Below are positions 48,974 to 60,658 of a DNA stretch of 64,000 nt, piece after piece (positions within the stretch are counted from its first letter, which is position 1; each line of letters opens with the position of its first letter). Where the stretch lies: assembly GCA_029433365.1 (NCBI GenBank), contig JAQTHZ010000001.1:496001-560000 (forward strand), given 5' to 3'. This DNA is from Orbaceae bacterium ESL0721 (GTDB lineage: Bacteria; Pseudomonadota; Gammaproteobacteria; Enterobacterales; Orbaceae). A model generated the notes under the pieces. The model ran no database searches, was not told the origin of the DNA, and saw only the letters and a list, made by a program, of their open reading frames with translations. Position numbers and translations under genes: made by a program.

Positions 48974-49219
48974 TTATTGGGTAATTTCACCAATTTTGGT
49001 TAATAGTGTCTGAATACGTTGCTGCCAAACTTGTTGATCTTCTCTTAATGATGCATTCTCATCACGTAAAGTTTTCATCTCATCAGAACTATCATTAATC
49101 AACTGCTCCAACTCTTCATTATTTTGTCTTAATGCAGCAATTTCTTGTTGTAATGTTTTAATTGTATTAACACTATTTTGGATCTTATTTTCTAATTGAT
49201 TCAACAGTTCTAGTGACAT
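48974..49219 (-). CDS. zapB: cell division protein ZapB
   Basis: Coiled-coil protein of 81 residues, the same length as E. coli ZapB, that links the Z-ring protein ZapA to the chromosome-terminus factor MatP. MSLELLNQLENKIQNSVNTIKTLQQEIAAL is the family start, and the whole sequence shows heptad-like Leu/Ile spacing. The divergent tpiA starts 171 bp away; in E. coli zapB and tpiA are also near neighbours. ATG is preceded by GAGGGAA. Confidence 0.9.
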   Translation of the reverse strand: MSLELLNQLENKIQNSVNTIKTLQQEIAALRQNNEELEQLINDSSDEMKTLRDENASLREDQQVWQQRIQTLLTKIGEITQ

Positions 49220-49390
49220 AATTCCCTCGAGCTCAATTGTTGATAAATAATTACTGATATATAATTATTGATTACTAATATTTGATTAATGCCTTATAAT
49301 CTTACAAGTCAACATTAATGTTCTGTATTAAACATTATAACCAATTCGTTTAAAAATCTATATCTTTTTAAAATCAAATCGGAGAAAATT

Positions 49391-50155
49391 ATGCGCAAAC
49401 CTTTTGTTATGGGTAACTGGAAACTCAATGGTAGTATTGAGATGGCAAAAAATTTGATTGATGAGTTACGAGAAAAACTATCAACAGATTTTGACTGTAA
49501 TATTGCTGTTGCTCCGCCAACTGTCTATCTTGATTTTGCTAAACACCGTTTGGGTGGTTCAAATATCTTATTAGGCGCTCAAGATGTTGATACCCATCTA
49601 TCAGGTGCTTACACAGGCGATACCTCAGCAGCAATGCTAAAAGATATTGGTGTTACTCATGTTATTATTGGTCACTCAGAACGTCGTACTTATCATAAAG
49701 AGTCTGATGAACTTATTGCACAAAAATTTGCAGTGTTAAAAGAGACTGGGTTAATACCTGTACTCTGCATCGGTGAATCAGAAGCAGAAAATGAAGCAGG
49801 TCAAACTGAAGCAGTTTGCGCACGCCAAATAGATGCTGTAATTAATGCATTAGGTGTAGAAGCATTCAATGATGCTGTTATCGCTTACGAGCCAATATGG
49901 GCAATCGGTACAGGTAAATCAGCAACCCCTGCCCAAGCGCAAGCTGTACATAAATTTATTCGTGACCATATTGCAAAACAGAGTAGTGATGTTGCAAAAC
50001 AGGTTATTATTCAATATGGTGGATCTGTAAATGATAAAAATGCGGCCGAGCTTTTTGCACAACCTGATATTGATGGTGCTTTAGTTGGCGGTGCATCATT
50101 AAAAGCTGATAGTTTTGCTGCAATTGTTAAAGCAGCTGAACAAGCAAAAAAATAG
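49391..50155 (+). CDS. tpiA: triose-phosphate isomerase
   Basis: Glycolytic enzyme interconverting DHAP and glyceraldehyde-3-phosphate, 254 residues. [15 protein letters not shown] holds the catalytic Lys (NWKLNG), [10 protein letters not shown] the catalytic His, and [17 protein letters not shown] the catalytic Glu and flexible loop. The phosphate site GGSV and GALVGGASL are intact. GGAG lies 7 nt upstream of ATG. A strong terminator follows. Confidence 0.97.
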   Translation: MRKPFVMGNWKLNGSIEMAKNLIDELREKLSTDFDCNIAVAPPTVYLDFAKHRLGGSNILLGAQDVDTHLSGAYTGDTSAAMLKDIGVTHVIIGHSERRTYHKESDELIAQKFAVLKETGLIPVLCIGESEAENEAGQTEAVCARQIDAVINALGVEAFNDAVIAYEPIWAIGTGKSATPAQAQAVHKFIRDHIAKQSSDVAKQVIIQYGGSVNDKNAAELFAQPDIDGALVGGASLKADSFAAIVKAAEQAKK

Positions 50156-50164
50156 ATGCTAATT

Positions 50165-50189
50165 GACGCCGTTAAAGGCGTCTTTTTTT
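50165..50189 (+). terminator. tpiA terminator
   Basis: GACGCC-GTTAAA-GGCGTC followed by seven T's, 10 bp after the tpiA stop. Strong intrinsic terminator. Confidence 0.94.
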
Positions 50190-50291
50190 ATATTTTTTTC
50201 TGAATTTTTTTTGTACACTATTTTTTGTAACCAATTAATTATTAAATATAATTTATGAGACACCCATCTCATTTTCCCTTGGTTGTTATAA

Positions 50292-50313
50292 GTAACCCTA
50301 TTTTAAGGGTAAT
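50292..50313. promoter_or_regulatory. palindrome upstream of S24 repressor gene
   Basis: TAACCCT-ATTT-TAAGGGT is an imperfect palindrome within the 300-bp AT-rich gap before the repressor gene. It could be an operator for autoregulation; function is inference. Confidence 0.35.
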
Positions 50314-50500
50314 TCTTAGAATCACGAGTCTTGATATTGTTCTCTCATTATGAGATCCTCTCGCTAGTTAACCTATATCTATTAACTCGAAAAATAGTAA
50401 ATTAAAAATTATAACGAGAATTTTATTATTGATATAATTAGATGTTTTTTAAGGGAAACTGTCACTAAGAAATAAACTTAAAGATAGGATGGATGTTGTA

Positions 50501-51187
50501 ATGGCTAATAATGAAAAAATTATGAGCGAAATTGAAAAAAACCAAATATTAATTGATACGGGTGTTATTACTTTTAAAGATCGACTTGTTTTAGTTTTAG
50601 AAGGTTTATCCGGTAACGCTTTTGCAAAAAAAGTTGGCATGTCTGAAGCGGTAATTCGCGACTACCTATCCGGTAAAACTTACCCCTCATTAAATCGCTT
50701 AGCTATTATTGCACAAAAATGCCATATTCCCATAGAGTGGCTTGTAACTGGTAAAGGTGAATGCCGCCTACTGCCAGAAACAGAGAAAAAGGGCTGTATA
50801 TATATCCCAATTTATAATACTAAAGATAGTGATACTTCAATCTCCCCGATCGAACAGCTCCCTTTTGATGCAAGTTGGATGAAATATCGTGGTTTTAATT
50901 ATGAAGATCTGATGGCTGTTTGGGTTAACGGTGACAGCATGGAACCAACAATTTCTAATCATGATATTATTGTTATCAATAAGTCACATAGTAAACCACT
51001 TGATGGTTATCTCTATGCTGTTCAATATGATGATCAACTGTTAGTTAAAAGAATACAGAATCAGGGTCATAATTTAGCCCTTTTAAGCGATAATTCAAAA
51101 TATCCAATCATTGTGCTTAGTAAAAATGAGATGCAGAACTTTAAAATTCTCGGCTTTGCCGTCTATATTTTAAGAGATCTACATTGA
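50501..51187 (+). CDS. solo CI/LexA-like repressor (HTH + S24 peptidase)
   Basis: Regulator of about 228 residues. The N-terminal part has a helix-turn-helix (GNAFAKKVGMSEAVIRDYLSGKTYPSLNRLAIIAQ). The C-terminal S24 domain has the serine in NGDSMEPTI and the lysine in LLVKRIQ, the Ser-Lys dyad of LexA, UmuD and phage CI. I start it at the ATG at 50501, 9 nt after AGGATGG; an ATG at 50489 in the same frame sits too close to that RBS. No phage genes surround it, so it is a domesticated or stand-alone repressor. Whether it retains an Ala/Cys-Gly cleavage site is unclear. Monocistronic. Confidence 0.85.
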   Translation: MANNEKIMSEIEKNQILIDTGVITFKDRLVLVLEGLSGNAFAKKVGMSEAVIRDYLSGKTYPSLNRLAIIAQKCHIPIEWLVTGKGECRLLPETEKKGCIYIPIYNTKDSDTSISPIEQLPFDASWMKYRGFNYEDLMAVWVNGDSMEPTISNHDIIVINKSHSKPLDGYLYAVQYDDQLLVKRIQNQGHNLALLSDNSKYPIIVLSKNEMQNFKILGFAVYILRDLH

Positions 51188-51390
51188 TTTATCTGTTTAT
51201 ACTAATTTACCTATTAATACAAAGATATCTAAACAATAAAAAAGTGAATCAGTCAGAGACATTAACTCTAATAAAGATAACCAATGACTTCATCTAGAAT
51301 TGATGCTTGGATGGTGACATTTATATATGATAAAATCGGTCGCAACTTAATTTTCCTCTTTTTTATATCTCATTAATATTGAATTTATAT

Positions 51391-52566
51391 ATGGATAACC
51401 AAATAGACAAGCATCAAGACCATATAAACACGTCACAAAATAGCCCTGACAACCACAATAAAAAAGTTATTGTTGGTATGTCAGGCGGTGTTGACTCCTC
51501 CGTTTCAGCCTATCTACTACAACAACAAGGTTACCAAGTTGTTGGTCTTTTTATGAAAAACTGGGAAGAGGATGATAGTGAAGAGTACTGTTCAGCCGCT
51601 GCTGATTTAGCTGATGCACAAGCAGTCTGTGATAAATTAGGTATTGAGTTAAAAACAGTTAATTTTGCTGCTGAATATTGGGATAGCGTATTTGAACACT
51701 TTTTATCTGAATATCGGGCTGGTAGAACACCAAATCCAGATATTTTATGTAATAAAGAGATTAAATTTAAAGCATTTTTAGATTATGCACTTGACGATCT
51801 CAATGCTGATTTTATTGCAACAGGTCACTATGTACGCAAACGCGAAACTAATGGTAAAGTCGAACTTCTTCGTGGTGTAGATAGCAATAAAGATCAGAGC
51901 TACTTTCTCTATACTCTCAGCGAAAAACAGATCGCAAAAGCACTTTTTCCTGTTGGTGAGCTAGAAAAACCGCAAGTAAGAGAGATCGCAGCAAAACTTG
52001 GTCTTATCACTGCAACTAAACGTGACTCAACCGGAATCTGCTTTATTGGTGAACGTAAATTCAGTGAGTTTTTATCCCGTTATCTCCCTGCTCAAACAGG
52101 TTCTATTCGAACTGTTAATGGTGAAATTATTGGTCAACACCAAGGATTAATGTATCACACTTTAGGGCAGCGCAAAGGGCTTGGAATCGGAGGGCGAAAA
52201 GAGTCTGATGATACGCCATGGTACGTCGTTGATAAAGATCTTATTCACAATGAACTCATTGTTGCCCAAGGTCACGATCACCCTGCCCTCTTTTCTGATG
52301 GGTTAATTGCTAATCAGATTGATTGGGTTGATCGCAAAAGCGTCACAAAACCATTCCACTGCACTGTTAAAACACGATATCGCCAAGCTGATATCCCTTG
52401 CCAAGTGATCCCAATTGATGAAAAACAGTTAAAAGTGCTATTTACAGAACCTGTAGCCGCTGTTACCCCTGGTCAATCAGCTGTCTTTTATCAAGATGAG
52501 GTCTGTCTGGGCGGTGCAGTTATTACCGATAGAGTGATTATAGATAAAGAGAAAAATCAAAACTAA
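51391..52566 (+). CDS. mnmA: tRNA-specific 2-thiouridylase MnmA
   Basis: Adds sulfur to U34 of tRNA-Lys, -Glu and -Gln. Length is 391 residues from the ATG at 51391; a TTG at 51379 in frame is less likely. [20 protein letters not shown] is the PP-loop; the catalytic cysteines are in [12 protein letters not shown] and [12 protein letters not shown]. The N-terminus has about 20 extra polar residues before the PP-loop compared with E. coli. It begins the conserved mnmA-hflD-purB block; hflD follows 56 nt later. Confidence 0.95.
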   Translation: MDNQIDKHQDHINTSQNSPDNHNKKVIVGMSGGVDSSVSAYLLQQQGYQVVGLFMKNWEEDDSEEYCSAAADLADAQAVCDKLGIELKTVNFAAEYWDSVFEHFLSEYRAGRTPNPDILCNKEIKFKAFLDYALDDLNADFIATGHYVRKRETNGKVELLRGVDSNKDQSYFLYTLSEKQIAKALFPVGELEKPQVREIAAKLGLITATKRDSTGICFIGERKFSEFLSRYLPAQTGSIRTVNGEIIGQHQGLMYHTLGQRKGLGIGGRKESDDTPWYVVDKDLIHNELIVAQGHDHPALFSDGLIANQIDWVDRKSVTKPFHCTVKTRYRQADIPCQVIPIDEKQLKVLFTEPVAAVTPGQSAVFYQDEVCLGGAVITDRVIIDKEKNQN

Positions 52567-52622
52567 ACTAATATTATTACAAAATAACCAAAACAGCACA
52601 AAATAGAGTGCAAGAAGGAAAC

Positions 52623-54673
<2,051 letters not shown>

Positions 54674-54689
54674 CGTTAAGGATCGTAAA

Positions 54690-55646
54690 TTGATAATTCG
54701 CATTGCAACACGTAAAAGTCCATTAGCGCTCTGGCAAGCTAATTTTATCGCCGATAAGTTAATCGCGACTCATCCCGATTTAAGAGTCGAATTAGTCCCG
54801 ATGGTGACGCAAGGGGATATATTACTCGACTCTCCATTATCTAAAATTGGTGGTAAAGGGCTATTTGTCAAACAGCTAGAGGCAGCACTATTAAACCACG
54901 ATGCCGATATTGCTGTGCATTCGATTAAAGATATGCCAGCTGAACTACCAGTAGGATTGACCTTAGCTACTATCTGTAAACGTGATGATGTACGTGATGC
55001 TTTTGTCTCAAATCGTTATAACAGTTTGAATGAACTCCCACCTAATGCCATTGTCGGTACTTCAAGTTTACGCAGACAGTGTCAATTAAAAGCGGCTTTT
55101 CCTGATATAGCGATCAGAGATCTTCGCGGTAATGTCGGTACCCGATTGGCTAAACTTGATGATAACCAATATGATGCCATTATTCTTGCGGCAGCAGGTC
55201 TTAAACGGTTAGGACTTAAAGATCGCATCAAACAGTATATTGATACCGATCTTATCCTCCCAGCGGTTGGGCAAGGAGCCATCGGTATTGAAACGCGAGC
55301 TAACGATCAATCGATATTGGCACTACTAGCGCCGCTTGACGATGCAGATACGCGCCTCGCAGTATTGGCTGAACGGGCAATGAATAATCAGCTACAAGGT
55401 GGCTGCCAAGTTCCGATTGCCTGCTACAGTCAGATAGAGGAGATCCCACCAGCAAGCTGTGGTTCAAATGATAAAAGATTAACTCTACAAGGTTTAGTGG
55501 GTAGTTTGGATGGCAAACAGATCGTTCGTGCGACTGTTTCTGGTTCAGCTAACAGCGCCGAAAAATTGGGGATAGCGTTAGCCAATGATCTGATTGATAT
55601 AGGTGCAAAATCGATCTTATCCACAATTTTGCATGAGAATAGATAG
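54690..55646 (+). CDS. hemC: porphobilinogen deaminase (hydroxymethylbilane synthase)
   Basis: Joins four porphobilinogens to hydroxymethylbilane in haem synthesis. I choose the TTG at 54690: AAGGA lies 8 nt upstream and the product starts [19 protein letters not shown] like E. coli HemC. The in-frame ATG at 54663 lies inside purB and lacks an [36 protein letters not shown], and the cofactor cysteine in [14 protein letters not shown] are visible. Length is 318 residues. First gene of hemCDXY; hemD starts 5 nt after its stop. Confidence 0.94.
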   Translation: MIIRIATRKSPLALWQANFIADKLIATHPDLRVELVPMVTQGDILLDSPLSKIGGKGLFVKQLEAALLNHDADIAVHSIKDMPAELPVGLTLATICKRDDVRDAFVSNRYNSLNELPPNAIVGTSSLRRQCQLKAAFPDIAIRDLRGNVGTRLAKLDDNQYDAIILAAAGLKRLGLKDRIKQYIDTDLILPAVGQGAIGIETRANDQSILALLAPLDDADTRLAVLAERAMNNQLQGGCQVPIACYSQIEEIPPASCGSNDKRLTLQGLVGSLDGKQIVRATVSGSANSAEKLGIALANDLIDIGAKSILSTILHENR

Positions 55647-55651
55647 CGACA

Positions 55652-56464
55652 ATGTCTCAATCTAATGCTGATCTCATTGCCAACGTTTCATCCCATTTAG
55701 CCATTATTACTCGCCCTGCTCCAGAGGGTGAGCTGTTAACAACGCAACTAAATCTGGCTGGTATATCTGCATCTTATCTCCCCCTCTTTGATATTGAAGC
55801 AGGTGCAGATCTACCTAAACTGCAATCAGTTTTAAATAACCTCTTACCCGATGATATTGTCATTATAGTCTCACCACAAGTTAGCCATATAATAGAGAGT
55901 TATCAGCCTACAACTTACTTTCCGCCAACTGTGCACTACTATGCAGTGGGTAAAAAATCAGCGACACTTTTTAACGAGATGACGGGATTAACTGCCAGCT
56001 ATCCAGAGCAAGAGAGTAGCGAGGGGCTATTAGATTTACTCCAAAAAAGGGAATCTTTGCTGAATCGAAAAGTGCTCATTTTACGGGGAGAGAGTGGGCG
56101 TGATCTACTCGGTGCAACGTTAACTAAACAACAAGCAAAAGTTGATTATCTTGCGTGCTATATCAAGAAACAGATTAATTATGACCCAGCAATATTAACT
56201 AGCGAGCAGACTAGAAAACTGATCATTGTAATTACGAGCACTGCGCATCTACTACAGTTTGAAAAAATTTGCCCATTAATGGTTAAAAAAGAGGCACAAC
56301 TTATCGTTTCAAGTGAACGAATTTTAGTGCAAGCTAAACAGTTAAATTGGCAACATATTCACCTTGCCACCAGTGCAAACAATAAAATTTTATTTAAAAC
56401 AATCACTACTCTATGTCATAATGGCTCTATTATGACAAAAGATAATTTGAATCCAACTTACTAA
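55652..56464 (+). CDS. hemD: uroporphyrinogen-III synthase
   Basis: Cyclises hydroxymethylbilane with inversion of ring D. Length is 270 residues. The family diverges strongly, but LAIITRPAPEGELLTTQLNLAGISASYLPLFDIE, DIVIIVSPQVSHIIES, YYAVGKKSATLFNEMTGL and KVLILRGESGRDLLGATLTKQQAKVDYLACYIKK fit HemD. Position between hemC and hemX confirms it. The C-terminal part extends about 20 residues beyond E. coli HemD and ends polar. Confidence 0.9.
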   Translation: MSQSNADLIANVSSHLAIITRPAPEGELLTTQLNLAGISASYLPLFDIEAGADLPKLQSVLNNLLPDDIVIIVSPQVSHIIESYQPTTYFPPTVHYYAVGKKSATLFNEMTGLTASYPEQESSEGLLDLLQKRESLLNRKVLILRGESGRDLLGATLTKQQAKVDYLACYIKKQINYDPAILTSEQTRKLIIVITSTAHLLQFEKICPLMVKKEAQLIVSSERILVQAKQLNWQHIHLATSANNKILFKTITTLCHNGSIMTKDNLNPTY

Positions 56465-56476
56465 GCGAAAAAGATT

Positions 56477-57829
56477 ATGAAAGAAGCTAAGAGTGAACAG
56501 TCGGCTAATCAAGTTCTTACTAAGAAGAAAAAAAAAGATCGTAAACCTATATCAAAACTCTCAATTATTGCCATCGCATTAACAGCCTGTTTAGCCACCT
56601 ATGGCTACTATCACGATCAAAAACAGTCGAAGCAACAACAGAAGAGTATTGCTGCACTACAAGCAGAGATAGCAAATCTAAAGCAGACAACAAAACAGAC
56701 AGTTGTAGATGAGCTACAAAGTAGTATAACTGACTCAATCAATCAACAAAATCAACAGTTCTCAACCCTAAAGCAAAATATTGATAAACAGTTAGCCACG
56801 CAACAGAGCAATCAAGAGCAGTTAACTAATCAAATCAACGACTCAATAAAAGTGAATCAACAAAGCTTAGCACACCTAAATGAACGGCTATCTGCACTCT
56901 CAACTGTTGACAGTAATCTCTGGTTGATTTCACAAGCAAACTACTTAGTTAATCTGGCTGGTCGTAAAATTTGGAATGACCAAGACTACACCACCGCCCG
57001 ATTACTACTAAAAAGTGCTGACGAAAGTTTAGCGCAAACCAATGATCCAAGCTTATTACCGGCACGCCAAGCCATTAATAGAGATATTACATCCCTAAAA
57101 CAGATTAGCTTTGTTGATACCGATGGCATCGTGATGAATCTGCTAAATTTAGCCGATTCAGTTGGTAACTTACCCCTTATTGGTGGTGATCAAAGTCATA
57201 AATCAAATCAGATCCAATTTTTAAACGGTGGTGTTAACCGTAATCAGGCAGCTGATAAAGATTCTGCTAATCAAGCTAGCGCTAATGAGGCAACGCAAAA
57301 TAGCGATAATCGTTCAATTGATAACAGTTCAATTGATAACAGTACCCTTGATAAGGATCACAGTGATAACAGTAGCAGTTGGCTAGAGAATCTACGCAAT
57401 AGTGCGTCATCTTTTATGCAAAGATTTATCTATATTGAGAAAGTCGATCAGCAAGATGGTTATACAGAGTGTTTGGCAAAGGCAGATCAAGATGAGAAGA
57501 GGATAATCAAATGCCAAATTTTAAAAACGCCGATCACGTTAGAACAGTCGATCTATCTCCGCGAGAATATCCGCTTCCATCTATTAATTGCAGCGCAAGC
57601 AGTCCCTCGTCATCAAGAGGAGATCTATCAGCGTGAACTTAGAGAGGTTGCAACTTGGGTAGATCTCTATTTTGATAATCGTTCACCAAATGTAAAAACA
57701 TTTATGACCGATCTCAATAGTATAAAAAATCAATCTATCCGTAATAAAAACATACCAGAAAATTTAAGCAGTAGTGACGAACTTGAAAAACTGATGCAAA
57801 ATCGTGTCCGATCACTCATGATTAAATAG
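56477..57829 (+). CDS. hemX: HemX-like membrane protein
   Basis: Inner-membrane protein of 450 residues. A basic N-terminus is followed by one membrane helix (about residues 28-44, LSIIAIALTACLATYGYY), then a coiled coil rich in Gln (about 48-135) and a conserved C-terminal domain (WLISQANYLVNLAGRKIWNDQDYTTARLLLKSADESLA; ENIRFHLLIAAQAVPRHQEEIY). A low-complexity Asn/Ser/Asp insertion (about 255-300, with SIDNS repeats) is unusual. The family is not a methyltransferase despite old names; its role in haem synthesis is unclear. Third gene of the hem operon. Confidence 0.92.
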   Translation: MKEAKSEQSANQVLTKKKKKDRKPISKLSIIAIALTACLATYGYYHDQKQSKQQQKSIAALQAEIANLKQTTKQTVVDELQSSITDSINQQNQQFSTLKQNIDKQLATQQSNQEQLTNQINDSIKVNQQSLAHLNERLSALSTVDSNLWLISQANYLVNLAGRKIWNDQDYTTARLLLKSADESLAQTNDPSLLPARQAINRDITSLKQISFVDTDGIVMNLLNLADSVGNLPLIGGDQSHKSNQIQFLNGGVNRNQAADKDSANQASANEATQNSDNRSIDNSSIDNSTLDKDHSDNSSSWLENLRNSASSFMQRFIYIEKVDQQDGYTECLAKADQDEKRIIKCQILKTPITLEQSIYLRENIRFHLLIAAQAVPRHQEEIYQRELREVATWVDLYFDNRSPNVKTFMTDLNSIKNQSIRNKNIPENLSSSDELEKLMQNRVRSLMIK

Positions 57830-57839
57830 GTGAATAATA

Positions 57840-58721
57840 ATGTTTAAGCTATTAACTGTTTTTCTGATTTTGATGGGTGGCCTTTTAATAGGTCCATTGA
57901 TTCAAGGTCATCAAGGTATGGCAACGTTTACGTTTGCTAACTACTCAATTATGATGAGTTTTAACACCTTTATCATTTTAGAGATCATCTTTCTCCTTCT
58001 GCTCTATATTATCTACTGGCTGCTTGCTAAAATCTTCAACTCTAAAACCGCATTAGGTAACTGGTTACGCTCAAAATCACCGCGTAAATCAGCAAAACGG
58101 CTTGAGCAGGCACAACTGCTTTTATTAGAGGGCAACTATCAGCAAGCAGGCAAGCTCTTTAGTCAAAGTGCCAAGGGATCAAACAATCGAACATTAGCCT
58201 ATTTAATGGCTGCACAGGCTAAACTTGATGATAACCAGTTAATCTCGGCTAATCAGCTGCTTGAGCAAGCCGCAACTAGCTGTAAATCTAAAGAGCGTTT
58301 TGCTTTTCAGTTAGTGCAAATCAGGTTACAAATTAAAAATGGTGAGTTTGCTGTTGCGCGTAAATCGATTGATAAACTACTAGCAGATAAACCGCGCAAT
58401 CCTGAAGTACTTAAATTAGCTGATCAGATCTATTATGAAGTGGGTGATTACCAATCAGTTATTGATATCCTACCTATCATGGAGAAAGTTAATATCTATA
58501 GTGAATCTCAGATAGAACAGTTTAGACGGGTCGCCTATATTAAACGGATGCAGCAGTTAACCGATGAAAATGTCCCTGATGCCTTAAGCTCATGGTGGCT
58601 ATCACAACCTAAAAATATTCGTAACGATAAGATCTACCAAAAAGCGATCACTGACTGTTTTGAAAAATTGGGAGAGACTAAAGATTCGCAAAAAATCTTA
58701 GCACAAATTAATCGTTCATAA
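57840..58721 (+). CDS. hemY: HemY-like TPR membrane protein (short)
   Basis: Inner-membrane protein of 293 residues with two N-terminal helices (MFKLLTVFLILMGGLLIGPLIQG and SFNTFIILEIIFLLLLYIIYWLL), followed by tetratricopeptide-like helical repeats. GMATFTFANYSIMMS between the helices is the conserved HemY_N region. E. coli HemY has about 398 residues, so roughly 100 residues of C-terminal repeats are missing; the stop is clean and followed by a terminator, so it may be natural shortening. Last gene of hemCDXY. Confidence 0.9.
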   Translation: MFKLLTVFLILMGGLLIGPLIQGHQGMATFTFANYSIMMSFNTFIILEIIFLLLLYIIYWLLAKIFNSKTALGNWLRSKSPRKSAKRLEQAQLLLLEGNYQQAGKLFSQSAKGSNNRTLAYLMAAQAKLDDNQLISANQLLEQAATSCKSKERFAFQLVQIRLQIKNGEFAVARKSIDKLLADKPRNPEVLKLADQIYYEVGDYQSVIDILPIMEKVNIYSESQIEQFRRVAYIKRMQQLTDENVPDALSSWWLSQPKNIRNDKIYQKAITDCFEKLGETKDSQKILAQINRS

Positions 58722-58734
58722 TCTCAAACTAAAA

Positions 58735-58759
58735 AACTGGGCAACTGCCCAGTTTTTTT
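58735..58759. terminator. bidirectional terminator between hemY and gdhA
   Basis: AACTGGGC-AACT-GCCCAGTT with T's on the right and A's on the left, between the convergent hemY (ends 58721) and gdhA (ends 58804). Confidence 0.92.
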
Positions 58760-58803
58760 ATATCTTAAAAATAGAGTATATAAGAACAAAGTATTTATAT
58801 AAA

Positions 58804-60153
58804 CTATAAAACACCTTGCCCAAGCATCGCATCGGCCACTTTAACAAAACCAGCAATATTTGCACCATTAACATAATTAACGTTTTTACCTTTTCCTTCT
58901 GAACCATAACGGACACAAGAAGCATGGATTTTAAGCATAATATCATGCAGATGTTGATCAACTTGTTCAGCGCTCCAAGATAGACGGGCAGAATTTTGCG
59001 CCATCTCTAAACCTGATGTTGCAACGCCGCCAGCATTAGAGGCTTTACCAGGGGCAAATAGTACGCCAGCATTTAAGAAAGCATCAGTCGCTTCGATCGT
59101 AGTTGGCATATTAGCGCCTTCACCAACAGCCATTACACCATTTTTAATTAATGTTTTTGCATCATTGATATCTAACTCATTTTGGGTAGCACATGGAAGG
59201 GCAACATCGACTTTAACGCTCCAAGGATTTTTACCTTTATAATAGGTTAGCCCAAACTCTTTAGCGTACTCTTCAACTCTTCCATGTTTCACATTTTTGA
59301 TCTCCATTAAACGAGCAAGTTTTTCAGTAGTAAAACCATCCTTGTCGTAAACGGTACCCGTTGAGTCAGATGCAGTAACCACTTTTGCACCTAACTGTAA
59401 ACATTTTTCAATGGCATACTGCGCTACATTACCTGAACCAGATACCGCAACAGTTAAGCCATCAAAACTTTTACCTCTCTCTTTTAACATCGCTTCAACA
59501 AAATAGACTAAACCATAACCCGTCGCTTCTGGGCGAATCAAACTACCACCAAATGACAACCCTTTACCCGTAAAGACACAAGAGGCATTATTAGTCAGTT
59601 TTTTCATCATTCCTGCCATAAAGCCAACTTCACGTCCACCAACACCAATATCTCCAGCAGGAACATCGGTATCAGGCCCTAAATGGCGATAGAGTTCAAC
59701 CATTAATGCTTGGCAAAAACGCATCACTTCTGCATCACTTTTACCTTTAGGATCGAAATCACTTCCCCCTTTCCCCCCACCCATTGGTAAAGTTGTAAGC
59801 GCATTTTTAAATGTCTGCTCAAACCCTAAAAATTTCAAAATCGATAGATTAACTGATGGATGAAAGCGCATACCACCTTTAAATGGACCAATTGCCGAAT
59901 TAAATTGCACGCGCCAAGCACGATTAACTTGCACTTGCCCCTTATCATCAACCCACGTTACACGAAATTGAATTACGCGTTCTGGTTCGACAATGCGAGA
60001 TAGTAGACTGTAATCGGTATATTGAGGATTTTTCTTAAGAAAAGGCCATAACGATGTCATTACCTCTTTTACTGCTTGTGAAAATTCAGGTTGATTAGGA
60101 TCTCGTCTTTGCACAGTTTCTAAAAAACTGTCCAGTGCGATTAATTTACTCAT
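58804..60153 (-). CDS. gdhA: NADP-specific glutamate dehydrogenase
   Basis: Assimilates ammonium into 2-oxoglutarate to make glutamate. I start it at the ATG at 60153 (MSKLIALDSFLETVQRRDPNQPEF), which aligns with E. coli GdhA and has AAGGAAA upstream; the open frame extends 33 codons further with no similarity. Length is 449 residues. GPFKGGMRFHPSVNLSILKFLGFEQ, LPMGGGKGGSDFDPKGKSDAE (catalytic Lys), PAGDIGVGGREVGFMAG and the SGSGNVAQYAIEK Rossmann motif are present. Monocistronic, convergent with the hem operon. Confidence 0.96.
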   Translation of the reverse strand: MSKLIALDSFLETVQRRDPNQPEFSQAVKEVMTSLWPFLKKNPQYTDYSLLSRIVEPERVIQFRVTWVDDKGQVQVNRAWRVQFNSAIGPFKGGMRFHPSVNLSILKFLGFEQTFKNALTTLPMGGGKGGSDFDPKGKSDAEVMRFCQALMVELYRHLGPDTDVPAGDIGVGGREVGFMAGMMKKLTNNASCVFTGKGLSFGGSLIRPEATGYGLVYFVEAMLKERGKSFDGLTVAVSGSGNVAQYAIEKCLQLGAKVVTASDSTGTVYDKDGFTTEKLARLMEIKNVKHGRVEEYAKEFGLTYYKGKNPWSVKVDVALPCATQNELDINDAKTLIKNGVMAVGEGANMPTTIEATDAFLNAGVLFAPGKASNAGGVATSGLEMAQNSARLSWSAEQVDQHLHDIMLKIHASCVRYGSEGKGKNVNYVNGANIAGFVKVADAMLGQGVL

Positions 60154-60289
60154 AATAGTTATTTCCTTTGGTTTTATGTGAGTACAAGTTGCCTTGTAAA
60201 TAAAAATCAATTTGAGGCAATATAGCACTTCAATAAAACAAAGAAAAAACAAAAATGCATCAAATACAAAACTTTAATTAACCATTTTT

Positions 60290-60325
60290 TAATATTAATG
60301 CATTTAATATTAATGCATTAGTATT
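60290..60325. repeat. degenerate 15-bp repeat
   Basis: TTAATATTAATGCAT is present twice and partly a third time between gdhA and azlD. Non-coding. Confidence 0.7.
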
Positions 60326-60334
60326 AATTGAAAG

Positions 60335-60658
60335 TTATATTAAAAAGTTGCGAATAATCGCCATCGAGATAATACCGACGATAACGATCCACATTAAATT
60401 TTTAGTGAATATAGCAACCAATGTGGTTGGGATAGCAGCTAAACAATAACCAATATTAAAATCAGGGAACTCACCCTCTTTAACCACAAACAGATTTTGC
60501 ACAAATAGCGCAGTTAAAATACAGATCGGCACATACGATAAAAAACGGACGACAATATCAGGTAGCTGTAATTTTCTCACCAATAGAAAAGGTAAGATTC
60601 TAGGCAACCAAGTGACAATAGCGCAACCTAAAATCACCAAAAAACTATAGAGTGTCAT
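60335..60658 (-). CDS. AzlD-family branched-chain amino acid exporter small subunit
   Basis: Inner-membrane protein of 107 residues with four short helices. TWLPRILPFLLVRKLQLPDIVVRFLSYVPICILTALFV is the typical AzlD segment. Together with AzlC it forms an exporter of branched-chain amino acids (YgaZ/YgaH in E. coli). Its start overlaps the end of the azlC gene by 14 nt, so the genes are translationally coupled. Confidence 0.9.
   Translation of the reverse strand: MTLYSFLVILGCAIVTWLPRILPFLLVRKLQLPDIVVRFLSYVPICILTALFVQNLFVVKEGEFPDFNIGYCLAAIPTTLVAIFTKNLMWIVIVGIISMAIIRNFLI

Noticed and set aside
50501-51187. Prophage
   Set aside because: Only the repressor is phage-like; flanks are tpiA and mnmA.
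60275-60330. Riboswitch or small RNA between gdhA and azlD
   Set aside because: Only low-complexity AT repeats are visible; no conserved structure recognised.
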